Assembly (NCBI GenBank): GCA_900551515.1
Contig: URWH01000009.1
Location: 1 to 19,712 of the forward strand
Reading direction: 5' to 3'
Length of the DNA: 19,712 bases
Source of the DNA: an uncultured Porphyromonadaceae bacterium
Lineage (GTDB): Bacteria > Bacteroidota > Bacteroidia > Bacteroidales > Muribaculaceae
Shown here: positions 7,255-14,798 of the stretch, piece by piece
How the letters are laid out: the number at the start of each line of letters is the position of its first letter
How positions within the stretch are numbered: the stretch's first letter is position 1
Notes under the pieces: generated by a model
What the model saw: only the letters and a program-made list of their open reading frames with translations
The model's database searches: none
What the model was told of the DNA's origin: nothing
Program-made: the position numbers and the translations under genes

Positions 7255-8859
7255 ATGTCAACAGCTCTGATTATAATATGTGTGATAGCCGCCGCAGCGG
7301 CAGCGGCCAATATGGTGGCCGAATATATCCGCGTCATCATGATGATGCAGCAGAACTCCTACCGCCCCGACCGCTACATGCGCTGGCTCCGTTCATCGGG
7401 CGACTCCACGTCCTATCCCCGCATCGTGGGCATGCTGGTGTTCTTCGGCTCGCTGGCCACTTTCACGGCTCCCGTCTGGGGATTCATCCTCATGGCCCTC
7501 TTCGGCGCGGGCTCGGCTCTGACGCTTTTCAACAGGAAATATAAGAAACCGATAGTGTGGACGCCGCGCGTGCGCCGTATCTTCTCCGTGATGTTGGTGC
7601 TGTCGGTGATCATCGTAGCCGGCGCCTCCGTGTGGGGCTTCCTTGGCGGCAACGGCGCCGAATCGGCATTCCTTTATGGAACCGTGGCGCTGACCGGCCT
7701 CTACTGCGCATCGCACATGGTGGTGCTCGCCGCCGTGCACCTGCTCTCGCCCGTCGAACGCCGCATCAACCGCCATTATTACGACGAGGCCGCTTCAATC
7801 CTCGCTTCGATGCCCGGCCTGAAGGTGGTGGGCATCACCGGCAGCTATGGCAAGACGAGCACCAAACACTATCTCCACCGCATCCTCTCGGAGCATTTCG
7901 AGACGCTGATGACCCCCGGCAGCTACAACACCACGCTCGGCGTCATCCGCACGGTGCGCGAGATGATGAAACCCTACACCGAAGTGTTCATCTGCGAGAT
8001 GGGCGCCAAGCAACGCGGCGACATCAAAGAGATTTGCGACCTCGTGCACCCCGACATGGGCATCGTCACGGCCGTCGGCCCGCAGCACCTCGAATCGTTC
8101 AAGACCATCGACAATGTGCAGGCCACAAAGTTTGAGCTCGTCGACGCCCTCCCTGAAGACGGCCTCGCCGTAGTCAACAACGATTTCGCTCCCATAGCCT
8201 TGCGCAAGGTCGACAACGTCGAATGTCTCCGCTATGCCGTCAAGGATGCCGATGCCGATTACCACGCCTCCGACATAGCCTACGGCCGCAACGGCACCGA
8301 CTTCACCATCATAGGCCCCGGCACTGAGATGCGCCTGCACACCCGCCTGGTGGGCGAATGCAACGTGTCAAACCTCCTCGCCGCCGTCATCATAGCCATC
8401 CGCCTGGGCGTGCCCGCCGACCGTATACGCCGCGCCGTGGAGCGCATCGAGCCTGTCGAGCACCGTCTGAGCATGAAGCGCACGGCCGGTGGAATAACCA
8501 TTATCGACGACGCCTTCAACTCCAACCCTTCCGGCTCGGCAATGGCTCTCGACGTGCTCCGCGCCATGGACAGCGGACGCCGCATCATCATCACCCCCGG
8601 CATGATCGAGCTGGGCGACCGCCAGTATGAGCTCAACCGCGACTTCGGCGCCGGTATCGCCCGCTCGGCCGACATTGCCATCGTGGTCGGCGAATACAAC
8701 CGCGAGGCGATAGTGGAGGGGATAGGCAGCGTCGGCAATTCCGGCATCGAGGTGATCGAAGCTCCCACCTTCGCCGACGCCCAGCGCCGTCTCGCCGCCA
8801 TAGTCCGCGCCGGCGACACCGTGCTCTACGAAAACGATCTCCCCGACACATTCAAATGA
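7255..8859 (+). CDS. Membrane-anchored Mur ligase (MurF-like)
   Basis: A 534-residue protein in two parts. Residues 1 to about 165 hold roughly five hydrophobic segments (about 3-23, 57-92 as two, 110-132 and 140-165). From residue 190 it is a Mur ligase: P-loop G193-I-T-G-S-Y-G-K200-T-S, metal/ATP-site E248 (EMGAKQRGDI), H278 (GPQHLESF), then the C-terminal domain with FNSNPSG at 421-427 and PGMIELG. The central and C-terminal domains most resemble MurF, which adds D-Ala-D-Ala to UDP-MurNAc-tripeptide. The normal soluble MurF N-domain that grips UDP-MurNAc-tripeptide is absent; the membrane domain occupies its place. The active site should face the cytoplasm beside the membrane, which suggests a lipid-linked or membrane-delivered acceptor (inference). 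It sits between a hydrolase and a Ddl-like ligase. Calling it the housekeeping murF is not safe from this window alone. Confidence 0.85.
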   Translation: MSTALIIICVIAAAAAAANMVAEYIRVIMMMQQNSYRPDRYMRWLRSSGDSTSYPRIVGMLVFFGSLATFTAPVWGFILMALFGAGSALTLFNRKYKKPIVWTPRVRRIFSVMLVLSVIIVAGASVWGFLGGNGAESAFLYGTVALTGLYCASHMVVLAAVHLLSPVERRINRHYYDEAASILASMPGLKVVGITGSYGKTSTKHYLHRILSEHFETLMTPGSYNTTLGVIRTVREMMKPYTEVFICEMGAKQRGDIKEICDLVHPDMGIVTAVGPQHLESFKTIDNVQATKFELVDALPEDGLAVVNNDFAPIALRKVDNVECLRYAVKDADADYHASDIAYGRNGTDFTIIGPGTEMRLHTRLVGECNVSNLLAAVIIAIRLGVPADRIRRAVERIEPVEHRLSMKRTAGGITIIDDAFNSNPSGSAMALDVLRAMDSGRRIIITPGMIELGDRQYELNRDFGAGIARSADIAIVVGEYNREAIVEGIGSVGNSGIEVIEAPTFADAQRRLAAIVRAGDTVLYENDLPDTFK

Positions 8860-8891
8860 TATATATCCTCTAAAAAATACATTCAACGAAA

Positions 8892-10079
8892 ATGAAAACA
8901 AATATCGGAGTGTTTTTCGGCGGTTGCTCCACCGAACATGAAATATCGGTGATCTCGGCCTCGCAGGCCATGAGTGCCATTGACCGCTCGGTCTACGATG
9001 TGACGCCCGTCTACATCACCAAACAGGGTCAGTGGTACACCGGCGATGCCCTCTTCGACGTGGCCAACTACCGCGATATCCCAGCGCTGCTCTCGAAATG
9101 CCGCAAGGTGTATATGCGCCCTGAAAAAGGCGATTTCAACATCTACGAATGCCGCCACCGCATGTTCGGCTCGGAAGTGGTGACCCGCCTCGACGTGGCC
9201 ATCCCCGTGCTCCACGGCTCGTATGGCGAGGATGGTACCTTCGAAGGCGTCCTCGACGCCATAGGCATCCCTTATGCCGGCTGCAACGTGCTCGCTTCGG
9301 CCAACGGCATGGACAAGATCACCATGAAGATGATTCTTCAGGCATGCAATGTGCCGGTGGTCGACTATGTATGGTTCACCGACGGCCAGTGGGCTGCCGA
9401 CAGCACCTCTATCCTCGACGATATCGAACGCCGCCTCGGTTATCCCGTGATCGTGAAGCCGGCCAACCTCGGCTCGAGCGTCGGCATCGGCCGCGCCGCC
9501 GACCGCGACCAGCTCAAAGAGCGCATCGACACGGCCGAACAGTATTCGACCCGCATCATCGTGGAGCACATGGTCGAAAACCTTCACGAAGTCAACTGCT
9601 CGGTGCTCGGCGATTGCGACGATTACATCACCTCCGTTTGCGAAGAGCCGATCAAGAGCGGCGAGATCCTCTCGTATGAAGACAAATACATGGGCGGCAC
9701 CAAAGGCGCCAAGGGCATGCAGGCATCGCAGAAACGCATCCCCGCCGACCTCCCCCAGGACGTCAGCGACCGCATCCGCTTCCTTGCCGGCGAGACATTC
9801 CGCGTGCTCTCGTGCCACGGCGTGAGCCGCGTCGACGTGATCATGGACGCCGACAACGGCCGCATTTATGTCAACGAGATCAACACCATCCCCGGCTCGC
9901 TCTCGTTTTACCTCTGGGAAGCATCGGGCATACCCTTCGATAAACTGATGGACCGCCTCGTCAAGCTCGCACTCAAGCGCCAACGTCAGCTCGACATGAA
10001 AGTGCGCTCCTACGACCAGAACATCTTCTCGCTCGGCGGCGGCGTCAAAGGCGCCAAGGGCACAAAAGGCGTCAAATAA
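8892..10079 (+). CDS. ddl: D-alanine--D-alanine ligase family protein, variant
   Basis: A 395-residue ATP-grasp ligase, somewhat long for Ddl (usually about 310-370). N-domain: F-G-G-C-S-T-E-H-E-I-S at 9-19, with E15 as in Ddl, and H108-G-S-Y-G-E-D-G. ATP-grasp: YPVIVKPANLGSSVGIGR, IVEHMVE, EVNCSVLG and the metal-site N328-E-I-N-T-I-P-G335. It makes dipeptides, classically D-Ala-D-Ala, for the MurF step. Two departures stand out: after NEINTIPG it reads S-L-S-F-Y-L-W instead of the classical F/M-T, and the omega-loop region is glycine/lysine-rich (GGTKGAKGMQAS, about 267-278). These features recall a separate Ddl-like branch, also seen in clostridia as I remember it, so the second substrate may not be D-Ala. 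The tail GGGVKGAKGTKGVK is basic and repeats the loop motif. It is third in the operon, 32 bases after the MurF-like gene. Confidence 0.87.
   Translation: MKTNIGVFFGGCSTEHEISVISASQAMSAIDRSVYDVTPVYITKQGQWYTGDALFDVANYRDIPALLSKCRKVYMRPEKGDFNIYECRHRMFGSEVVTRLDVAIPVLHGSYGEDGTFEGVLDAIGIPYAGCNVLASANGMDKITMKMILQACNVPVVDYVWFTDGQWAADSTSILDDIERRLGYPVIVKPANLGSSVGIGRAADRDQLKERIDTAEQYSTRIIVEHMVENLHEVNCSVLGDCDDYITSVCEEPIKSGEILSYEDKYMGGTKGAKGMQASQKRIPADLPQDVSDRIRFLAGETFRVLSCHGVSRVDVIMDADNGRIYVNEINTIPGSLSFYLWEASGIPFDKLMDRLVKLALKRQRQLDMKVRSYDQNIFSLGGGVKGAKGTKGVK
9701..10062 (+). repeat. 17-nt direct repeat within ddl (9701-9717 and 10046-10062)
   Basis: CAAAGGCGCCAAGGGCA occurs identically in the loop region and in the extreme 3' end of the same gene, in the same reading frame, encoding KGAKG each time. 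It may mark a short internal duplication that built the C-terminal tail. Confidence 0.7.
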
Positions 10080-10103
10080 TTAGCGCTCATTTCGAAAAAG
10101 CGG

Positions 10104-10134
10104 TTGCACAATTGAAAAATAATCCCTACCTTTG
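10104..10134 (+). promoter_or_regulatory. rpsP promoter, TTG-N20-TACCTTTG
   Basis: TTG (10104-10106) and a perfect -7 box TACCTTTG (10127-10134) are separated by exactly 20 bases. The ATG at 10177 follows a 42-base AT-rich leader without a Shine-Dalgarno sequence. I see no clear terminator between ddl and this promoter. Confidence 0.8.
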
Positions 10135-10176
10135 CACCCGCTATACAATACAAAACCAATTTAATTAACTAATTTA

Positions 10177-10734
10177 ATGGCAACAAAAATCAGATTACAG
10201 CGTCATGGTCGTAAGAACTATGCGTTTTATCCCATTGTAATCGCCGATAGCAGGGCACCACGAGATGGTAAATTTATTGAAAGGATAGGTTCCTATAATC
10301 CGAACACTAATCCTGCTACAGTAACTTTGAATTTCGAACGGGCTTTGTATTGGGTGAATGTAGGCGCACAGCCCACTGACACAGTTCGCACCATTCTTTC
10401 ACAGGAAGGCGTGCTTCTCATGAAGCATCTTCAGGGCGGTGTGAAAAAAGGCGCTTTCGACGAAGCTGAAGCTCAGCGTCGTTTCGAGGCCTGGAAACAG
10501 AAAAAACAGGCTGCTGTCGAAACAGTTCGCAGCACTGTAGCCAACGCTAAGGAAGCCGCCGCAAAACAGCGTCTTGCCGACGAACAGGCTAAAAACGCAG
10601 CTAAGGCTGAAGCCGTAGCTAAGAAGAAAGCCGAAATCGCCGCCGCAAAAGCTGAAGCCGAAGCTGCTGCCGCAGCTGAAGCCGCTACCGCAGAAGCCGC
10701 TGCTCCTGCTGCTGAAGAGGCTGCCGCTGAATAA
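10177..10734 (+). CDS. rpsP: 30S ribosomal protein S16 with long C-terminal extension
   Basis: A 185-residue protein. Residues 1 to about 95 are a complete S16: [34 protein letters not shown] and a C-terminal L-x-G-G motif. S16 binds 16S rRNA and assists 30S assembly. Bacterial S16 is usually 80-90 residues; here about 90 further residues, rich in Ala, Glu, Lys and Gln, form a predicted single helix or coiled coil that ends in an acidic stretch. Such tails are common in Bacteroidetes S16 (family knowledge). Unlike the E. coli order, rimM, trmD and rplS do not follow; the gene stands alone with its own promoter and terminator. Codons are those of a highly expressed gene, AT-richer in the S16 core than in neighbouring genes. 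Confidence 0.96.
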   Translation: MATKIRLQRHGRKNYAFYPIVIADSRAPRDGKFIERIGSYNPNTNPATVTLNFERALYWVNVGAQPTDTVRTILSQEGVLLMKHLQGGVKKGAFDEAEAQRRFEAWKQKKQAAVETVRSTVANAKEAAAKQRLADEQAKNAAKAEAVAKKKAEIAAAKAEAEAAAAAEAATAEAAAPAAEEAAAE

Positions 10735-10756
10735 GCGAGCGTCCATACCTCATTTA

Positions 10757-10798
10757 TTAAGGCTCTTGGTCAATCAACGACCGGAGCCTTAATTTTTT
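10757..10798 (+). terminator. rpsP Rho-independent terminator
   Basis: TTAAGGCTC (10757-10765) pairs with GAGCCTTAA (10784-10792), with an inner GGTC/GACC stem around AATCAAC, followed by six T (10793-10798). Excellent form, 23 bases after the rpsP stop. Confidence 0.92.
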
Positions 10799-10913
10799 GT
10801 ACGTCGTTCAATTATAGTATGCCGGATATTTAGTAACTCCCCATCCGCCGGCGCCTTCAGCGCGGTTTTTAGCCCTTATCCGATAAATCGGCACAATGAT
10901 TTGGAATGTGAAC
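10799..10913. other. Non-coding gap upstream of the glnS promoter
   Basis: Between the rpsP terminator and the glnS promoter I find no open frame of note and no recognisable RNA. A short GCGC-CTTCA-GCGC hairpin precedes a T5 run near 10863-10870, and CCGAT-AA-ATCGG lies at about 10880-10891. Both are too short to call. Confidence 0.3.
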
Positions 10914-10944
10914 TTGGTGGTTTCGCAAAATAAGGCTAATTTTG
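10914..10944 (+). promoter_or_regulatory. glnS promoter, TTG-N20-TAATTTTG
   Basis: TTG (10914-10916) and a perfect TAATTTTG box (10937-10944) are spaced by 20 bases, the same geometry as the rpsP promoter. The glnS ATG at 10993 lies 48 bases downstream. Confidence 0.75.
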
Positions 10945-10992
10945 CAAGTTGAAAATAATACCATATAATAAATTATATATCCGTTACAGGCT

Positions 10993-12696
10993 ATGGCAGA
11001 AAACGAATTAGAAGAAACGCAAGAAAAGAAAGGCTTGAATTTTGTTGAACAGATTGTGTGGGATGACCTTCAGGCCGGTAAAAACGGCGGACGACTCAAC
11101 ACTCGTTTCCCGCCCGAACCTAACGGCTATCTACATATCGGACACGCCAAAGCGATCTGCATGGACTTCGGCGTGGCTGAGAAATTCGGCGGTACATGCA
11201 ACCTGCGCTTCGACGACACCAACCCCGTGAAGGAGGATGTGGAATATGTCGACTCGATTCGCGAGGATATCCACTGGCTCGGCTTCGACTGGGGCGACCG
11301 CGAGTATTATGCAAGCGATTACTTCCCCCGGCTCTACGATCTGGCTATCCGTCTGATCAAGGAGGGCAAGGCTTATGTCGACGACCAGACCTCGGAGCAG
11401 ATAGCACAGCAGAAAGGCACGCCGACAGTGCCCGGCACCGAGAGCCCGTTCCGCAACCGCTCTGTTGAGGAAAACCTCGACCTTTTCGAACGCATGAACA
11501 AAGGCGAGTTTGACGAAGGCTCACGCGTGCTTCGCGCAAAGATCGACATGGCAAGCGACAACATGCACTTCCGCGACCCGATCATGTACCGCATCATCAA
11601 GCACCCGCATCACCGCACCGGCACGAAGTGGAACGTCTACCCCATGTACGACTTCGCCCACGGCCAGAGTGACTATTTCGAAGGCGTCACCCACTCGATA
11701 TGCACCCTTGAGTTCGTACCTCACCGCCCGCTCTATGAGTATTTCGTCAAAGAGCTTGCCGACGAGTCCTACTGCCCCCGACAGATCGAGTTCAACCGCC
11801 TCAACCTCACTTACACCGTGATGAGCAAGCGCAAGCTTCTCCAGCTCGTGAAGGAGGGGCTCGTAGCAGGATGGGACGATCCCCGCATGCCGACCATCTC
11901 GGGTATGCGCCGCCGCGGTTTCACTCCGCGCTCGATCCGCAACTTCATCGACAAGATCGGCTACACCAAATATGAGGCTCTCAACAGCGTATCGCTCCTT
12001 GAGCATGCCGTGCGCGAGGATCTCAACGCCATATCCACGCGCGTGATGGCCGTGATGAATCCCGTGAAGGTGATCATCACCAACTATCCCGACGACAAGG
12101 AGGAGATGGTCGAAATGGAAAACAACCCCGAAGATCCGACAGCAGGCACACACACCATGCCGTTCTCGCGTGAGATCTATATCGAGCGCGACGACTTCAT
12201 GGAAAATCCGCCCAAGAAGTTCTTCCGCCTCGCCCCCGACGGCGAAGTGCGCCTGAAAGGTGCCTACATCATCAAATGCACCGGCGTGAATAAGGATGCC
12301 GAAGGCAACATCGAAGAGATCTACTGCACCTACGACCCCGACACCCGCAGCGGCCTCCCCGGCAGCATGCGCAAGGTGAAAGGCACGCTCCACTGGGTGT
12401 CGGCACGTCACGCTGTCGATGCTACGGCCCGTCTCTACGACCGCCTTTTCGAAGTGGAAAACCCCGCCGCTGAGCCCGACCGTGATTTCCGCGAGATGCT
12501 CAACCCCGACTCGCTCAAAGTGGTCGAAGGCATCAAAGTGGAGCCCTTCCTCGCTTCGACGGCCAAACCGCTTGAACACTTCCAGTTCCAGCGCGTGGGC
12601 TATTTCACCCCCGATAAGGATTCCACTCCCGAGCATCTGATCTTCAACCGCACAATAGCGCTGAAGGATAGCTGGGAGAAGGCTCAGAAAAAGTGA
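10993..12696 (+). CDS. glnS: Glutaminyl-tRNA synthetase
   Basis: A 567-residue class I synthetase that charges tRNA-Gln with glutamine. The HIGH signature is P-P-E-P-N-G-Y-L-H48-I-G-H51-A-K; the PEPNGYLHIGHAK form separates GlnRS from bacterial GluRS. The KMSKS-type loop is V-M277-S-K-R-K-L. The Rossmann catalytic half runs to about residue 330. The two-barrel anticodon-binding half follows, with NYPDDKEEM, FSREIYIERDDF, GEVRLKGAYIIKC and GTLHWVSARHAV. Length matches the E. coli enzyme (about 554). Its presence implies direct Gln-tRNA formation rather than sole reliance on the GatCAB transamidation route. It starts at the ATG downstream of a good promoter and continues into the TPR-like gene after 4 bases. 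Confidence 0.97.
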   Translation: MAENELEETQEKKGLNFVEQIVWDDLQAGKNGGRLNTRFPPEPNGYLHIGHAKAICMDFGVAEKFGGTCNLRFDDTNPVKEDVEYVDSIREDIHWLGFDWGDREYYASDYFPRLYDLAIRLIKEGKAYVDDQTSEQIAQQKGTPTVPGTESPFRNRSVEENLDLFERMNKGEFDEGSRVLRAKIDMASDNMHFRDPIMYRIIKHPHHRTGTKWNVYPMYDFAHGQSDYFEGVTHSICTLEFVPHRPLYEYFVKELADESYCPRQIEFNRLNLTYTVMSKRKLLQLVKEGLVAGWDDPRMPTISGMRRRGFTPRSIRNFIDKIGYTKYEALNSVSLLEHAVREDLNAISTRVMAVMNPVKVIITNYPDDKEEMVEMENNPEDPTAGTHTMPFSREIYIERDDFMENPPKKFFRLAPDGEVRLKGAYIIKCTGVNKDAEGNIEEIYCTYDPDTRSGLPGSMRKVKGTLHWVSARHAVDATARLYDRLFEVENPAAEPDRDFREMLNPDSLKVVEGIKVEPFLASTAKPLEHFQFQRVGYFTPDKDSTPEHLIFNRTIALKDSWEKAQKK

Positions 12697-12700
12697 TAAG

Positions 12701-14149
12701 ATGGACGACGAGCAGCCCGACGAACTGAAAAAACTCTATGATGATTTTGTCGACGCCCTCCGCAAGGGTGCCGACATGTCGTCGTTCAGCAAGGACGACC
12801 TGCTCGATATCTACGACTATTCGCGCGGCATCCCCGACGACTATGTAGGGCTTGAGGCTCTGCTCGCCGGCATACGCTATTTCCCTCGCAGCCGCGACAT
12901 GCGCAAGCGCATAGCCCTCTACATGCACGATCTCGGGCAGGATGATCTTGCCGAACGTGCGGCCGAACGTCTCCCCGATTCGTCGGTGATCAGGCTCTGC
13001 AACCGTATCGCCGACCTCGACACTCTGCCCGACGACAATGCCCGTTATCAGGCTCTGTTTGCCGGCGTCCCCAAGCAGTCGCTTGAGGATGGCGATATCC
13101 TTTATATCGTCGACATGCTCAACTCCGGCGGACAGGCGCCTCTCGTTGAAAAATTCAGCAAGGAGATAGCCGAACTGAGCCAGTACCCCACCACCGTCTA
13201 TCATGAGCTCTACCGTAACGCTCTCGACGCCCGCGACTATCAGCGCGCTCTCGGCTATGCCGTCCGTCTTACCGAGATGGAGCCTTTCAACCTGCGCTTC
13301 TGGATCGATCTGGCCAATCTGCAGAATAACGCCCTCGGCGACCCTCATTCCGCGCTCGAAACCATTGAATACGCGCTCGCCATCGATCCGGATTCCACCG
13401 AGGCTTTGCTGTCACGGGCCAATGCCCTCTACAATACCGATGTCGACGCATCGCGTGCCATCGTTTCCGATCTGATGAAAAAGGATCCCGACGATGCCCC
13501 GACGATCTATTTCTTCGCTCACCTCGAATTTCACGACGGTCATCAGGACAAAGCCCTCGCCTTGATGCGCAAATACCGCTCGCTCGTCGCCGAGCCCGAC
13601 CGCGATTATTTCGACACCATCTTCACCTATGTCACAGATGAGATCCCTCGCGATATTCACCGCGATTTCATGAAGTTTGTCAGTCATTGTACCTCTGAGA
13701 TGCTTGTGCAGTGGTGTGCCGATCTGTCCTACAACAAGCTCTATGGCGGCGTGGTCGAACTTGCCGCCACCGGGCTGATCAACATGGTTGACGATACTCT
13801 TCTCCTGATGGTGTGCGAGGCTTATTTCCATCTCAATCGCTACGACGATGTCATGCAGCTCATCATGGAGCAGCGCTGTCAGTCCGACGATCCGACGGAT
13901 CTGCCGCTTCATCTATTCTATGCCTATTCGCTGGCTCTTATAGTGAAAGGGGAGAACGCCCGCTTTGCATCTCTTGGGGTGATAGCGCTTGATAAGCACG
14001 GCAACGATGCGATGTCGCCGGAGATGCCGGTGGCTTCACGGCTTATGTGCGAAGCCTCTAAGGCACATCTTGTGCGCCTGCTCCATTACGTGTACGGCTC
14101 TGGGCCGGCGGAAATATCAGCCGACGATATCAATCTTTTTATTCGCTGA
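12701..14149 (+). CDS. TPR-like repeat protein of unknown function
   Basis: A 482-residue soluble protein rich in Asp, Leu and Ala, with no signal peptide or membrane segment. Residues about 165-310 show degenerate tetratricopeptide-like helix pairs (ALDARDYQRALGYAVRLTEMEPFN; DPHSALETIEYALAIDPDSTEALLSRANAL; HQDKALALMRKYRSLVAEPD). The flanking regions look all-helical and probably continue the solenoid. The N-terminal 60 residues are acidic. Such proteins act as scaffolds for protein complexes; no catalytic motif is visible. It begins 4 bases after the glnS stop and must share its transcript, a pairing that may simply reflect packing or may be a translation-linked role. It converges with the MBL gene, with a 7-base gap and no terminator between them. 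Confidence 0.8.
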   Translation: MDDEQPDELKKLYDDFVDALRKGADMSSFSKDDLLDIYDYSRGIPDDYVGLEALLAGIRYFPRSRDMRKRIALYMHDLGQDDLAERAAERLPDSSVIRLCNRIADLDTLPDDNARYQALFAGVPKQSLEDGDILYIVDMLNSGGQAPLVEKFSKEIAELSQYPTTVYHELYRNALDARDYQRALGYAVRLTEMEPFNLRFWIDLANLQNNALGDPHSALETIEYALAIDPDSTEALLSRANALYNTDVDASRAIVSDLMKKDPDDAPTIYFFAHLEFHDGHQDKALALMRKYRSLVAEPDRDYFDTIFTYVTDEIPRDIHRDFMKFVSHCTSEMLVQWCADLSYNKLYGGVVELAATGLINMVDDTLLLMVCEAYFHLNRYDDVMQLIMEQRCQSDDPTDLPLHLFYAYSLALIVKGENARFASLGVIALDKHGNDAMSPEMPVASRLMCEASKAHLVRLLHYVYGSGPAEISADDINLFIR

Positions 14150-14156
14150 TCCTCTC

Positions 14157-14798
14157 TCAGACGTAGGGATTTGTGCGCTCTTCCTCGCCGATCGTTGTCG
14201 GGGCGCCATGTCCGGGATACACTTTTGTCTCGGGCGGCAATGTGAAGAGCCGGCGGCGGATGCTGTCGATGAGCTGCCTGTGATCTCCACCCGGCAGGTC
14301 GGTGCGTCCGATGCCGGAGCGGAACAGTGCGTCGCCCGTGATCACAAATCCCGATTCCGGACAATAATATGCCACGGAGCCGGCCGAATGTCCCGGCACA
14401 CAGATCACATGCAGGGTCTCGTCGCCCAGAGGTATCACCTCGTTGTCGGCGAGCTGACGGCTTATCCGCAGCGGCTGCGGCGCCGGCATGCGCAGGCGGA
14501 ACATCTGCGACTGTGCATCGCGGGCCTGTCCCAGCGGTGCGTCGGCGGCATGCGCCATGGCCTCCAGCCCGTAGGTGTCGCGGATGAATTCGTGGCCGAA
14601 TGTGTGGTCGATATGCAGATGGGTGTACAGCAGATATTTTAGGCGGATGTCGTTGCGGGTGATAAAGTCGGCGAACGTGCGCCGTTCGCTTTCCGACGAC
14701 ATGCCCGGATCGATCACCGCGCCTTCGTGGCTCACCGGGTCCCAGACCACATAAGTCTTTTCACCGAATAGATTGAATTCAAATGATTGCAGATTCAT
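14157..14798 (-). CDS. MBL-fold metallo-hydrolase (glyoxalase II-like)
   Basis: A 213-residue metallo-beta-lactamase-fold hydrolase with an intact metal site: T-H60-L-H62-I-D64-H65, then V-P-G-H-S-A-G-S, G-D-A-L-F-R-S-G-I-G-R-T-D and P-G-H-G-A-P-T. The GDALFxxxxGRTDL and PGHGxxT motifs place it with the YcbL/glyoxalase-II-like hydrolases, which act on thioesters or similar small substrates in the cytoplasm. The substrate is unknown. Length (about 210) matches the short YcbL-type proteins lacking the glyoxalase II C-terminal domain. The start overlaps the rsmG stop as ATGA, so it is co-translated as the second gene of that operon. No functional link with 16S rRNA methylation is obvious. Confidence 0.92.
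   Translation of the reverse strand: MNLQSFEFNLFGEKTYVVWDPVSHEGAVIDPGMSSESERRTFADFITRNDIRLKYLLYTHLHIDHTFGHEFIRDTYGLEAMAHAADAPLGQARDAQSQMFRLRMPAPQPLRISRQLADNEVIPLGDETLHVICVPGHSAGSVAYYCPESGFVITGDALFRSGIGRTDLPGGDHRQLIDSIRRRLFTLPPETKVYPGHGAPTTIGEEERTNPYV

Noticed and set aside
8883..9983. 366-codon minus-strand frame opposite ddl, and a 371-codon one opposite glnS (11521-12636)
   Set aside because: Both are antisense to genes with intact catalytic motifs; their translations show no recognisable domain.
10082..10102. Possible terminator after ddl (CGCT...AGCG)
   Set aside because: Only a 4-bp stem and no T-run; insufficient to call.
10880..10891. CCGAT-AA-ATCGG dyad upstream of glnS as an operator or terminator
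   Set aside because: The stem is only 5 bp with a 2-base centre and no U-tract; it could easily be chance.
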